A stretch of 64,000 nucleotides of DNA from Dioscorea cayenensis subsp. rotundata (GCF_009730915.1 NC_052483.1:3906001-3970000), one strand, 5' to 3'; shown: positions 12,501 through 24,600, counted from the stretch's first letter. The notes: generated by a model from the sequence alone, not told the origin. Program-made: numbers and translations.

Positions 12501-13576
12501 TCTCCATTCATTAGCCACAACATATGAGCACACTGTGCCCATCTAGAGTTACTCTGTCCGTGAAGAGCTGCGAGCTTAGAATAGAGGTCAGTAAGAGATG
12601 GATGAGAGTTAAGATCATAATCAGTGCTCTCGAAGGAGTAAATGTTAGGCTCCACTTTGAGAATTTTAAGATTCGATATTATTGACCTGCAGCGACTCTA
12701 ACCTTGGAACTGAAAGCGAGAGCGAGATAGTAAATGAGAAAAGACTTGCATAGGGTTCCCATGAGGAAAGAAGTTCCAGGCTTTTTGAACCGCTGCATGA
12801 CACCCTAAATAATCAAGCCAAAAGTTGTTAAAACGAAAGACCTTATGATTTGTAAAAGGTTGTATGCTAATGTCGAGAAGAAGAGGGGAATGATCGGAGA
12901 AAACCTGAGAAAGATGTTTAAGCTTATAAAACCTGACAACGTTGATCAAGTCCAAGTTTACTAGACACCGGTCCAGCTTGGCCCAAAGGCGAGCAGGGCC
13001 ATTCTGGTTGTTGCACCAAGTAAACGGAGGACCAGTATAATTTAAATCTAAGAGATTGTTCAGATCAACAAAATCTTTGAAAAAACGAGCTTTCCTGTTA
13101 TAATACGAAAAATTCCCACCCTTGAACTCATTCCTGGAAAGCACAGCATTAAAATCTCCGATAATAAGCCAAGGGAGATGCAAATGAGAAATTTTAGAAA
13201 GCTCATGCCATAAAAAAACATTGATTGCGAAAAAGGGTAGAATTATAGACTACAGAAATGATGCAGTTTTTGAAAATCGAAGAAGAAACTACGATATGCA
13301 AAGCTCGAAGGGCAACAGCTAAAGGGGCAACATGCCCAATGTTTTTATTCCAAAAAATAAAAATGCCTCTTGAAAACCCATCTGCTTCGATAGCTGCCCA
13401 GTCCTAGGAATGGGGGATTTTGGAACAAAACCGATCGATAAGTCCGGAGTTGGCTCTTGTCTCAACGAAACATACAGTGAAGGTTTATACATCCGAATGA
13501 TTTTAAAAATATGAGCAGAAGTATCTCTCGCAGAAAGGCCTCTGCAATTCCAACATAAGACTTCAGCTATCACCAT
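9508..13576 (-). pseudogene. LINE ORF2: endonuclease, reverse transcriptase, zf-RVT, RNase H (broken)
   Basis: The frame starts at an ATG at 13576 (MVIAEVLCWNCRGLS), the usual N-terminus of the EEP endonuclease. It continues with LIIGDFNAVLSRNEF near 13165, the RT fingers GKSLGPDSFNIEFYRAFW near 12210, and the RT active site YADD at about 11510-11499. The zf-RVT segment CGLHRETIEHLF lies near 10325 and an RNase H-like tail ends FLSGRDLPYWIMKNF, with TAA at 9510-9508. Several stops and frameshifts split it (near 13319, 12698, 12356, 11953, 11373, 10518 and 10167). It would nick target DNA and copy its own RNA into the site. This copy cannot make the whole protein. Confidence 0.85.
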
Positions 13577-13759
13577 AACAATAATATAAAGTAGAAATGA
13601 ACAAAACTTCCGAAATGGAAATGAAAGAAAAAAACGGTAAAAAAACCACAAGCCGAATCAAGAACCGGTGATTTCTAGCTCTATCCTGTCTTTCTTTAGA
13701 GAAAAACATGAGGAATGGGCACTTTTCTGTATAAGGGCTTCACACTTGGCTTCTTCTTT

Positions 13760-14078
13760 TTATTGAACGAGGGTCGTATCGTCGTTTGGTTCACCGTCCT
13801 CAGACATCTCCTCCTCCTCATCATCATCATCATCGATAAAGTCTCCGTTGTTGTATTCGTCCATGTCTTCCTCGTGTAGCGCAGCAGAGACCTGATCGAT
13901 AATGAGAAGGTGTGAGTCTCTCTCGGACTAAGAAGGATAAGGTGAAGGGGTTTGTAGCGATGTACAAAGTATAGGTGGGGGAGAGTTTGAAGAGACCTTT
14001 CAAGCTTTGAGCATCAACAATGGGCTTTGACCTCATTAAATCCATTGAAATGCATTGATACTCATATATGAAAAACAC
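13760..14078 (-). pseudogene. LINE ORF1 C-terminal remnant with acidic tail
   Basis: Just upstream of ORF2 on the minus strand a frame ends with MDEYNNGDFIDDDDDEEEEM and stops at TAA (13762-13760). Acidic tails close to the ORF2 start occur in plant L1 ORF1 (gag-like) proteins. The same family position in the LINE at 44824-45729 also has an acidic stretch. Further upstream the open frame changes (near 13920), so the piece is frameshifted or truncated. The assignment rests on position and composition. Confidence 0.5.
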
Positions 14079-14080
14079 AA

Positions 14081-14873
14081 AGCTAGTACTACTCTAATAA
14101 AACTCATTTCTATAGAAAAACCACTATCGTAGCATCCATGAGCTTAAAATTCTCTTTCGATAAATTAAATAGCCCACAATCAAATCTACCTTCTAGAAAT
14201 AAAATATTCTTTCATGCAAGCATTTGTTTGAAAATAATTCTTATAATTAAGTGCCCACAAACAACTCACCAGATACAGTAATGTAGGTGATAATTATTCA
14301 CGAGGAATTCATCAAACTTGTATATTTTTTTTTTTCTTATTCAGCTTGTATATAAGATCATAACTATTTAGGTATTTATAGTATTTAGAAACTCCGTATT
14401 TAAGTATTTAAATATTTACAAAAGCATCGATTTCTCGTTTTGCATGCAAAACTATGCAACTTATTCTCCAAACATTTATTTCATGCATGTTAAAACTCTT
14501 CAAATTTATTATTCAATAAATTTGATCCTTTTTAAGATTTAGCTGGTTTTAATACATTTTATACTTCAATATTTTTTTATTTTTTTAATATTGAGAAAGC
14601 ATAGTATTATTCCTATAGCCGCAAACTTTGGAATTAAAAAATTACCAATTTGACCTTTTAAAATTTTTTTAAGAGAATTTATATTATGCCTCAAAGAAAG
14701 TGATCAAAGTTGTGCATAAAAATTTAATTATATTCATTTACACAAACCTACAGTGTTATATTCAATTTTGTCATCAATATACGTCATTAAATAATTGCTA
14801 TAAATGCGGTGCTCATAGTTATCCTAAACAAAATATACAATTAAAAATGAAGTACTACTCCCTTTATATGATG
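14081..14873. other. Intergenic AT-rich stretch, no gene seen
   Basis: A+T-rich single-copy-looking DNA between the LINE and the Mutator-like element. No protein-like open frame, RNA gene or clear repeat was seen. Its last bases, 14874-14882 (AATTTTCAA), are the left target duplication of the next element. Confidence 0.6.
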
Positions 14874-14882
14874 AATTTTCAA

Positions 14883-15133
14883 GGTATAATACCCTGGATA
14901 GTTCCTCTATTATTTCGAAATGGCCTTTTAGTCCCTCTATTATTTTTTGCCCTTGAGAGGTCTCTATATTATCCACTTTGGGAAAAAGCAGTCCCTCCGC
15001 CTAACTACCGTCTCCTTTTCCGTCCCCAGCGCTGATGTGGCATTAATCTAGAATAAAAAATTATTGAAATATTACAAAAAATCAAAACCTGTTTTAATCA
15101 TCCTCGTAATAATAATCATGGGCGTATCGGATA
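14883..15133 (+). repeat. Left terminal inverted repeat of Mutator-like element
   Basis: About 250 bp pairing with 15857-16104. It contains the motifs TAGTCCCTCTATTATTT, AAAAAGCAGTCCCTCC, GCTGATGTGGCATTAAT and TTTTAATCATC.CCTCGTAATAA, each matched by its complement at the other end with scattered substitutions and small indels. Confidence 0.88.
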
Positions 15134-15856
15134 CACTTATGTAATTGGATCCGAGTGACAACTCGATTTGGATCCGAAACGAGAATTAGGTTTGTTGCCT
15201 CCTTTTTCCACTCCATCTTACACCCAACCAAACATGAGAGTAGGGCGGCTAATGATGCAACCCACCGCCGACGCAGCTTTACCACCAACAATCCAGCCAC
15301 CCAACATTCGACGATTTCGGATACACCGCCAACAAAGGAGGTCGTTCTCACCAGGGCATCAACCCGAAATTGTAGGGTAGTGGCTTCTCGATCGGACAAT
15401 CCTCCCATCAACGCGCTCGGATTAGGGTATATTTGTATATATATGCTTGAATTAAATTTCATGGGTCGTTCTCGCCAAGCTTATCATTATCAATTTGGTA
15501 TGCAACTGTGTATGAGATTAAACTTTCATATTAAACTTTCATGGGGTAAATTGTATATTAAGGTGAGGTGATAATGATAAATATCCAAAAATCAGGTTTA
15601 TCCTAGTATACAACCCCCATTTCATTTGATAAATATCCAAAAATAAAAATAAAACACAAATTTGGTTGTGCTTTATCGTCCAGCGTTTGCTTTATGAAAA
15701 CACAAATGGTTGAGGTGTTGGTGGATGGCGGTGTTGGAGTTGGTGGCCACAAGTGCTGGTGGACAGCAACAGGGAACCGGTGGTTCTAGCAGCGATGGTG
15801 GTCGATGGTCGGCGGTCTCTTGGCAAAGGTTTGGATCCATTTGGTCACCTAGATCG

Positions 15857-16104
15857 GATAAGCCCATGATCGTTATTACGAGGACGATGATTAAAACATG
15901 TTTTGATTTTTTGTAATATTTTAATAATTTTTATTCTGGATTAATGCCACATCAGCACTAGAGACGGAAAAAGAGACGACAGTTAGGTGGAGGGACTGCT
16001 TTTTCCCAAAGTTGATAATACAGGGACCTCTAAAGGGTGAAAAATAATAGAGGGACCAAAGGGCCATTTCAAAATAATAGAGGGACTATTCAGGGTATTA
16101 TACC
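15857..16104 (-). repeat. Right terminal inverted repeat of Mutator-like element
   Basis: Complement of 14883-15133. The outer 14 bases match exactly; inner parts differ at scattered positions (for example CAGCACTAGAGACGG against the complement of CCGTCCCCAGCGCTG). The arms therefore diverged after or before insertion while the target duplication remained perfect. Confidence 0.88.
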
Positions 16105-16840
16105 AATTTTCAATATTCCATTCCTTATAAGCACAAATCTCATCACTCGAGTTTTGCATAAACCTTAAAAGAAATGAGCTCTACCATTTTTTGATCTGCA
16201 TCATTTAATTTTTTATTTACTTTAGAGTAATTAAATTTTTTTTCATTAATCTTACTCACAAACAGGCACAACTCTCTGAAAAATATGATATGATGAATAA
16301 GATAAAAGGATGACTACAACAATTCTTGGAAGTTGTTCCCTTAATTGTTGGGCCAAGTACATGATTAGCCAAAGATCAATCAAGTTACTAAAAGAGATCA
16401 AGAACTTGAAGACAGAACATGATGCTTTCAAAGAAAAAACAGAGGTACAACCTCCAAGAGCAGTCAGGGAGATCCCAACTTCATCAATTGTTGTGGTTAC
16501 TTGGCAGATGACAATGTATCCATTGTGGGGATTTAGGGCATGAGAAGGGTCGGAAAGACAACTCTCTTGAATGAAATCAATAACTCATTACAAGTTGGTG
16601 ATACTTACAACATGGGGTTCAAGTATGTCATCTCTCTGGTGGTTTCAAAAGAACCTCAATTTGAGAAGCTTCAAAAAGAGATATGTAAAAGGTTGGGATT
16701 GCCCTCTGACTCTGAGAGGAGTGACGTATTTGAGTTTTTGAAGAACAAGAACTTTTTGTTACTCTTATATGATATATGAAAGGCAATGGACCTTCCTGAA
16801 ACCCTTGGTATTCCACTTCCTCACCATCAAAGCCAAAATT

Positions 16841-17053
16841 CAGAAGATAAAGGTCAAAGGTACAAGCATAAGGCGATCTTCACAACCAGAGAAGATAATG
16901 TGTATTCTCATATGAAAGCTGACAAGAAGATCAAAGTCGAATGTGTATTCAGAAGATAAAGGTCAAAGGTACAAGCATAAGGCGATCTTCACAACCAGAG
17001 AAGATAATGTGTATTCTCATATGAAAGCTGACAAGAAGATCAAAGTCGAATGT
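16841..17053 (+). repeat. 109 bp tandem duplication in the NB-ARC region
   Basis: The segment beginning CAGAAGATAAAGGTCAAAGG occurs at 16841 and again at 16950, and the copies look identical over about 104-106 bases. The period is 109 bp, which is not a multiple of three, so it shifts the NB-ARC reading frame at the RNBS-B motif. The near-identity points to a young event compared with the stops elsewhere in this pseudogene. Confidence 0.92.
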
Positions 17054-17112
17054 TTGGATGGAGAAGAAGCATGGGAACTTTTCAAACAGCACGCAAATAA
17101 AGAGATGATCAA

Positions 17113-17585
17113 TTCCATGGCTTGTTGGAGATTTTGATCAGATCCCAATGACTCAAGTCGCTCACACTGCTGCAGCTCCAGGTGGTCTCTAGGAATTCAG
17201 CCTTAGTGCGCATCATGTCAGGACTCAAACCAAGAAAGAAGTTTAACTGAATACACTTGTTTGTAATGCATCTGGGGATGCTTAAACTTATCTGTTGTTA
17301 TGTTTGTTTGTAATGTTTGGTTAATTTGAATATTCTCTAGCTTTGTACTGTGCAACCATGATGGTTGATCTGCTAGGTGTTTGTATAAATGCCTGGTGTT
17401 TAATTGAATGAAATCAGTGAATTATTAAGTGTGGAAATACTTCAGTCTTCTTTCTCATTCTCTTTGTTATTATTGCATGTCTAAGTAGTGATTCAATTAA
17501 GTGAAAATTGAGTGTCAATTCTGGTGAACGGATCACTCCCATCTTCCTTGTGTTTGAACTCCTGAAAAACAGAGTGTGTGAGTTG
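17113..17585. other. Foreign insertion of about 470 bp inside the NB-ARC region
   Basis: CNL coding similarity stops after HANKEMINS (about 17112) and resumes at LDPKMAIIQKLAREV (about 17582). The intervening DNA has no NB-ARC similarity. It contains a TATA-like GTTTGTATAAATGCC (about 17377) and repeated TGTTTGTAATG. It may be part of a retrotransposon or solo LTR, but I found no clear TG..CA borders or target duplication. Confidence 0.55.
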
Positions 17586-19386
17586 CTCATCCGTGCTCTC
17601 GATCCTAAAATGGCTATCATTCAAAAACTGGCGAGGGAAGTTATGGAGAAGTGCTCAGGCTTACCACTTGCCCTTAAAGTTGTTGGTCAAGCCATGTCAA
17701 ATAAGAAGACACCTGCAGAGTGGGATCACATGCTTAGGTCGTTAGTCAAGTTGGACTTCAAGGCCATCACTGGTATCGAAGAATCATTGTTCCGCATTTT
17801 GAAGGTCAGTTACGATAATTTGGTAGATGATACTCTACAAGAATGCTTCTTGTCTTATGCTCAATGGCCTGAAGATTCAATCATTCCAGCATCTGATCTC
17901 ATAGAGTATTGGATTGGATTTGGATTGATTGATGATTTTGGAAACATTGGAGAAGCTTTTGACAAGGGATATGATATCATTGGAAACTTAAATGCAGCAT
18001 GTTTGTTGGAATTGGAGTTTGAAATTAATGAAGATTGTGTCAAATTACATGATGTGATTCGTGATATGGCACTGTGGATTGCCTCTGAGTGTGGGAAGAA
18101 AAAGAACAAATGGATTGTAAATGGGAGTGTTGATGATTTAAGACAATCTTCAAAGTGTGAAATAGGTACTTGGTAGGAGACACAACGAATATGGCTCAGA
18201 GGTTCCATTGTGCCGAGTCACCTAGAATTATTTAGTTATCAAAATTTTGATGAAATAGACCCAGTTTATGTTCAATATCATAATCTCAAGAGTGTATCTA
18301 TTGAGCTAGGCCGTTACGCCTGGCTTAGGTCCCTAAACGTTTTTCCTCATATGCCATCTCTCATATACTTGAATCTATCGGCGGTGAGTATCTCGGATCT
18401 TACAAAAGAAATTCAAGTTTTAGTCAATCTTCGATACCTCAACATCAGCTACAAAAACATTCAGTCTCTTCCACGTGAACTAGAAAAGCTGAAGCAATTA
18501 CAATACTTCATTTTTAGACAGCCTGTAAATGCCCAACAAATTGTTGATGGGTTGTCTACAATATCAAAGTTGCCCAAGTTGCAAGTTCTTGATCTATTTG
18601 ACAATACTTATTTAGAAGTAAATGATTTGACTATACTGAAGACAAGAGTTAAAGCTATTGGCATGCGTGTGACTTCAGTCAAGACTCTTGAACATCTCAA
18701 AGATTTGCCAACCTGGAATATAAACCTGCATGGATTACAGAACATACCGGTACCTATCCTCCACTTTTGTGATTTGAGTTGCAAACATGGTGGTGAGGGT
18801 TTGATGAAGTTAATCATCAAGTGGTGTGACTTTGAGGAGTTGTTGATAAACGACGATGGGGTCAGTCTAACACATATCAAGTTGGAATGGCTTGGAAAGC
18901 TCAAGCAAATCACTAGGCCAAAAACAATATCTAGTGAATTCTTCCAAAGGTTAACATCGGTTTCCGTTGGTTGGTGTAATTCTCTAAGAAACCTTTCATG
19001 GGTTCTGCATCTCCCATGCCTTAGGAAATTACAAGTGCGCGCAGTCTTGCTCGACAATGAAGGAATTGATTGACCCTGAAGATCAGTTGCAACAAGCTTC
19101 ATCAGGCCTTGCCACATTTCCTAGCTTACAATATTTGGAAATCGGCGACGTGCCAAGCTTAGTATGCTTAAGCATATGTCCATTGGATTTCCATGTTTTG
19201 TCTACACTTGATTTGACCGGATGTCCAAAGCTGAAGAAGCTTCCTTTCAAGTCAGACATTATCAATAATAAATTCAAAGATGTTGCAATTGATGAACAAT
19301 TGTGGAAGGGTTTGGAATGGGAGGACACAATAATCCAGTCTCACCTCAGTAGTTTTATGATGGCTCATGTTAATAGTTTATCATAA

Positions 19387-20140
19387 TTGGTGCAGATTGG
19401 TATTGAGACCATTAATTGTTTGTTAATTGGAAATAATCATGTTTTAGATAATATTGCTATGGAACATTTTACATTTGGAATTATAAACTACATTTGTTAT
19501 AATTGTATGGATGTGTGAATGTATTTGTGATATTTTGATTTGATAATAAATTATATTCTATTCGATTTTCCGTTTCCTACTTCCATCGTTTCTCAGTTTT
19601 ACATGGATCATTGTTTTTATTTTTATTGTTTTATTATTGCATGGTCATGTAATTTATTGTACAATTTATCAGAGTAAAGAATGTCAAAATATTAGTAGTT
19701 TTTATTATAATTCAATAATTAGAGCAATAATTTATTTATAGTCAGCAATCTCTTGGTTTAGGGTTTTCGTGTCTATACCATAGAAATGGATTCAAATCTC
19801 AATTTACACAAAGTGAGTTCACATGTGTGTTGAAACATCAACTCAATGCTCGTTAATATCCCTCATTTGGCTTGTTCATATTTAGTAAAAAAAAACAACT
19901 TTATTGTAAGTAAACTATAAAACAATAACGTAATGTTCATTTACAGGTGGCTTTATGAGTAAAAAATATATATTATTTTGTTTTATTAAAATAATTTATA
20001 AGATGATAGTACTAATCAAATTTCTACACTATATATAATCATCAATGTTGACTCTAGATATATTGTTGATTGATAAAATCAAATAAGTAATTATATGTTT
20101 TAAATTATATATCAAATCACAAACAATATTAAAACAAAAG
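19387..20140. other. Intergenic AT-rich stretch, no gene seen
   Basis: Downstream flank of the plus-strand CNL pseudogene. It is A+T-rich, with TTTATTTTTATTGTTTTATT runs and no protein-like frame or recognised repeat. Confidence 0.6.
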
Positions 20141-20397
20141 CAAAATATGTTAATTGAGCAAATTTCAAAGGGAACAATGGATTTATCTTTATTATTATTA
20201 TTTTTTATCGGCCACGCAGACAACGCATGGCCACCCAATGGATTGCACAAACCGCCGGCGATCTGGACAGCCATGAAGAAGGCCAAGCGATGGATGCCGA
20301 AGAAGCCGAGCAAAAGGGCGGGCTTGACGAAGCTAGGAGGCTTGCGGTAGGCGTAGGCCGAAAAGGTGAGGAGTAGAATGGAGGATGGCATGGCCAT
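20029..20397 (-). CDS. Unrecognised small hydrophobic ORF, GC-rich 5' half
   Basis: On the minus strand an ATG at 20397 in a strong plant start context (ACCATGGCC) opens MAMPSSILLLTFSAYAYRK. A second hydrophobic stretch follows (PALLLGFFGIHRLAFFM) and then GGLCNPLGGHALSAWP, suggesting two membrane segments or a signal anchor plus one. The first 65 codons lie in locally GC-rich DNA (20200-20400), unlike the surroundings. After SAWPIKNNNNK the frame becomes AT-rich and looks non-coding, so a splice or truncation near 20200 is likely. I do not recognise the family, and it could be a gene fragment. Confidence 0.25.
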   Translation of the reverse strand: MAMPSSILLLTFSAYAYRKPPSFVKPALLLGFFGIHRLAFFMAVQIAGGLCNPLGGHALSAWPIKNNNNKDKSIVPFEICSINIFCFCFNIVCDLIYNLKHIITYLILSINNISRVNIDDYI

Positions 20398-20421
20398 GGT
20401 CGATGGAGCACTCAAGTTCAC

Positions 20422-21640
20422 ACTTCAAAGAGGTTTTAGTTAATTAAATTATTATGTTTTGATGATAATTTAAAATAGTTATGTCAATATGTATATATAA
20501 TTTTTTTGTTTTGTTTTTGGTACTTGTATCACGCTACGACTCTTCATTAATCTCTCATAATTTCTGCAGAGGGAAAAAAGCAAACATAAAAGACACAATA
20601 TTGTCATAGAAGCAAGAAAGACTGAAACAGCAGGACAGTATGCCTACAGGCAAAAGGCTGGTAAATAGTTGGCACACAGAACCTGGAGATCTATTCACAA
20701 TTATGTCCACGAGGCAGGATTGGATGAAACGGGAATACCACGTCAGCCGGTATCCCCATCCAATTGAAATTTGACACATTAATTTTTATTTTAAAAATTT
20801 ATTAAAATCTCATCCAACTCATATTTTTGTGTTTTTGAAGCCAATCTCGAGGTTGGAGGCCACGGCAAGGTGCTAGATTACACGGTTGACGGAGTAGGAG
20901 AAGGGATGGGGATTGGAATCTGTGGGTTACAAGGAACCGGTTGAACCTGTTAACCCACAGATGACAAAAGCCAATACTTTCCTATTGGGAATAGAGATCT
21001 AACAGATGTCAAGTGCTAACAGAGAAGTAACGCATGCAAATGTCAACAATAGACCATTATGAAGCAACCACAAGTCTACAGCTGGGAAGCCACATGCTAG
21101 ACACAGAAAGCATCTTAAGCACAAAATATGCATTGAGAAGTAGGCTTAACAGCTAAATAACGAGGTTAAGATTGTTACTTGGATCAATTCATAATTTATA
21201 AGGGGAGGACTGACACCAACAAATCAGAAATACACAAAACCAATGAATTCCATTCTTAAATATATTTCTGAAATTGAAGGCCAACCATTCCTTACAACAA
21301 ATATCAAAATTTCACACCCAAACTCTATTACCATAGACTACCTTCAAATGCTAAATTATCAACTTCAAGTTTCTGATATTGTTATAAATTCAAGAATAAA
21401 AAAATAAAAAAAAAAAGAAAGAGCGAGGAGGAAGAAAAAAAGATCAACCCCATCATGGGGTTGTTAACTACTATAAGTTATAGAAGAGACAATAAGTCAT
21501 GCAATATCAATATATACAAAAATTCCAATGGGCATGGATCTGTTAATGTAGGAAATCATGCCATAAAATGAGTAAATGATTTGACAGCAATAGCAATTCC
21601 CAAGGTCCTTGAGACACTTATTAAATACAATAAAAGCATG
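20422..21640. other. Intergenic stretch, no gene seen
   Basis: Mixed AT-rich DNA with a poly(A)-like run at about 21400-21415 and a short repeated motif (GGAACCGGTTGAACCTGTTAA near 20935). Open frames are short and lack family features. It may include the 3' flank of the pseudogene to its right. Confidence 0.5.
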
Positions 21641-21649
21641 CAACTAGCG

Positions 21650-24600
21650 TAAGTTGACTCAAACTTGTGGCAGCTGGTCAACATGTCAATTAGCCGGTCA
21701 GGCTGTTCTTTGTGCTTATTGGCATACACATTAATTGCGGCACCTAGCACCTAAAAAATTTACGAACTATGTAGTGCGTTAGGACAACAACAAATGAAGA
21801 TAAGACAATTAAATCTAGATGACATAACTAAAATGGAATTTACTTAATCAATAATTAAGCGCTAAAACAAAGAATTGTGAAGTTGAAACATAAATCAATA
21901 CTTAGAATCAAGAGATTTTGGTAGCTATAGTAACATTAAACATGTGTCCCATGATATAGAAAAAAGGTTTGCCAGGAGTAACTAACATTGATGGATATGA
22001 TCACTTAAAAGAAAACATTCTATGTTGAGACAAGACTGATGCAGATATCAAGCAACATTAAGGTCAGAATGACACAATTACCAGTTCACCACCATTAGAT
22101 GAATCCTGAGTAATGTGCTCAAACTTATGAATATTTATTTTCAATAATTCCTACTTAATGAATGTTTTACAAAAGTTTCTATAAATTGTTTCACATCACT
22201 TCAATCCATATTATCAAAATTCCCCTACTTGACACTCAGTTAAATGAGGCAACTCTTCTTCCTAAAACCTCTACTGACGAACGAGTATGATCCCAAAAAT
22301 GTTCTCTATGTGATCAGTACTTTAATGGTTCTCCTATGAAACAACATGAGTGAAGTAGTGAACTATTTCAAATAAGAAGGAGATCAAGTGTATACCATAT
22401 CGATGTTATTTTTACCTAGTCCCAGTTGTCTTCATCAATTGTGCCTTTATGTTTCTCAGGAACTCTGTTAACTGGCCTCTCGGTGAGAGATGCTGCTACA
22501 CCAGCGTAGATATCAACAGCTGAAACATCAACAAAGTAACTTTAGCTATATCAAGTTCTAATCCATTTACATGATATGAAAAAAATTATACAGCAACTTA
22601 AGCTGGACAGAAGCAAGAAGATTTGATACAAAATGGTGTCAACATGATGCTCATTAACAGGAAGGTTAAACTCATATATTACTTGGAATGCCAGGTCAAA
22701 ATGCTTCTCAGAGAGGGTTTCTGCAACCTTGCACTGTCGCCTGCCAAACATTTACAGGCAAATATACTCATTGCTACAGAGAAACACAAAAGCTCTAGAA
22801 ATGGATAAAATGAGATAAACCAAGTCGATAAAGAAAAGAACAAAAGGGGTTGGTTCTTGCCAGTGAAAAGGGAAGCAAAGACAAATTCAAATTTGGGGTT
22901 GTGGAAATAACCAATTTTTGGAATAAAATAAAGGAAAGGAATAGCAAATTTATTTATTACAGTCAATGATATATGTTTCAAAACATAAAAAGATATTAAA
23001 TAGTTAACATCTTGGATCTTTGAACCATAGAACTTCCGTTCAGGAATTTTAAATTCAAGAGGGCAGAAATCCCTTTTGACTTGTACAGGGAAATTTCCAT
23101 TTGGGAATTGAGGGAGAGTCGTTTGCCTGTAGCAAACACTCTTATAAGGTTCAATCTGGCTAAATCCTTCCTAAGAGAATTTGTGTTATGTTTCCCTTGT
23201 AAGCTCTCACAAAGACAGAATTTAAGACAACTGAGAAAAATTTTTACTTAAAGCACCTACATAATTTAATTAGTTTCCAGCATAGTGGATGGGTAAACAA
23301 AAGACAAAATAACCCAGCAACTATAAACTGTATTCAGAAAATGTCGCTCGGAAGACATTCAACACATAAAACACAAAAGCAGATTTAATTATGTCAAAAA
23401 CTAACTACAAATTATTTAATTTCTTTAGTAGTTTTTGTACACTCTCTCAAATAGTGATCAAGGCTGCACTATTGTCATGAAATATAACTTCAGCTGAATG
23501 TTATAATCTAGTTTCTTCAAGATGCTATAAAGGTGCTACCCACTGTAGACTGCATTAAAAATCAAATAAGCTTTACCTGAAAGTTTCAGGATCATTTGGA
23601 TTTCCAAAAAGAGAATGCTTTCACTGCAGCCCATCAATACATTAAATGCTTTCACTACATCAACCTGCAAGGTTTTAAATATATAAGAACGGGATGATCT
23701 CCTTATAAAATACAAGTTTAAAAAGGGGAAAGAGGCACATACTTCACAATCACAAAGATTTTGGTAAATCCGGACAACAAATGAGATCACATGGGCTAAA
23801 TTACAGAGAAAATGGAAGCACAACCATGGGAGTGCAATATTGGCAACAAAAGAAACACAAGTAATCAATCAAAATCGGGCACATATTATCAGACAAGCAC
23901 ATTTAAGAAAGGAATATTACAGATGCAATAGATCAAAAGATAAGTATAAACATGGAATGGAACCATATTTCCTGCCATGTGAGAAGCAATTGATGCGTTC
24001 AAGGAAATTAAGCATGGTAAATAAAAATGTTAGTAACATATAAAATAAGCAGACACATTCTACAATAGAAATAGAATTGAGGCTTTTTTGTTAATCATGG
24101 GTGATAATAATGCTGACCGGTAACCGTAGTCTTATGCTAACTTGTCTACATATAAGAATAAATTAAATGAACAAGAACAACATTCACCATAAATTGTTGC
24201 ACTTTCAATTAATCAAAAACATAAGAATAATGAATATTAGTAAATTTTAAGAATGTTAATCAATTACTTTCTCCCATTAACAGATGTAAATCATATAAAA
24301 AAAGAACTCCCTTAAGGTTCATGGCTGCCATATGTAAGGGATGCATTTTGTTGTCTGATGAACTACTATGAAATATTTCGTAAATGAGTCCAAGGGCATG
24401 CCAAGCACAATAAAGTGATGGCTGGTATAACACAGTACAAGGAAATTCACAATAAACCAGTTTTCTCAATCAATTCAGTTATTGAAAGTATCCCAACCTG
24501 TATGGCTACCCACGCTGAGAACTTGACAAGTCCCTCCTTACTAAATTTTTCTGAGGCACTCTTACTGCAACTCTTGGACACCAATTTACCAATTTTGTTG

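Larger units (their letters stand above)
9356..14080 (-). mobile_element. L1-type LINE (with RNase H), minus strand, degenerate
   Basis: Read on the minus strand, this holds the acidic C-terminal end of an ORF1, then ORF2 with endonuclease, reverse transcriptase, zf-RVT and RNase H regions. It ends in a short 3' UTR and a poly(A) of eight bases (TTTTTTTT at 9356-9363 on the plus strand). The 3' UTR ends in the AATAAATT..CCTC form common to plant LINEs and has a 24 bp tandem duplication at about 9460-9505 (AAAGTCAACTGGGGAAC). The 5' boundary near 14080 is uncertain and I could not find a target duplication. The downstream relative at 49985-51030 shares the RNase H tail. Confidence 0.85.
14883..16104. 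mobile_element. Non-autonomous Mutator-like element (possible Pack-MULE)
   Basis: The element is 1222 bp, starts GGTATAATACCCTG and ends with the inverted counterpart CAGGGTATTATACC. It is flanked by a perfect 9 bp direct duplication, AATTTTCAA, at 14874-14882 and 16105-16113. Long inverted termini and 9 bp duplications are the hallmarks of Mutator superfamily elements. No transposase is encoded. The interior (about 15135-15855) is notably more GC-rich than the termini and open in more than one frame (for example 15155-15571 plus and 15462-15094 minus), which could reflect captured host DNA. I could not recognise any source gene. Confidence 0.85.
16310..19386 (+). pseudogene. CC-NBS-LRR resistance-gene pseudogene (plus strand)
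   Basis: Remnants of a CNL follow in order. A coiled-coil linker (CSLNCWAKY) lies near 16340. A P-loop written GMRRVGKTTLL follows at about 16537, with an upstream in-frame TAG where the family has Trp, and kinase-2 LLLLYDI ends in TGA where Trp is expected (16777-16779). [34 protein letters not shown] (17650) and the MHD-equivalent KLHDVIRDMALWIA (18040-18080) come next, then LRRs (18210-19386). Damage also includes a 109 bp tandem duplication, an insertion at about 17113-17585, a TAG at 18174-18176 and a frameshift near 19060. CNLs are intracellular nucleotide-switch immune receptors; this one cannot be expressed intact. It is a more distant relative of the minus-strand CNLs. Confidence 0.92.

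Noticed and set aside
13840..14300. Target-site duplication for the LINE at 9356-14080
   Set aside because: AAACACAAAGCTA near 14065 only loosely resembles AAGCACAAGCAAA near 9341; too many differences to call.
15168..15380. Plus-strand frame as a real gene in the Mutator-like element
   Set aside because: Several frames on both strands are open here and none shows a known domain; described as possible captured DNA instead.
17300..17500. Solo LTR within the CNL pseudogene
   Set aside because: A TATA-like motif exists, but I could not find TG..CA ends flanked by a direct duplication, so I left it as an unidentified insertion.
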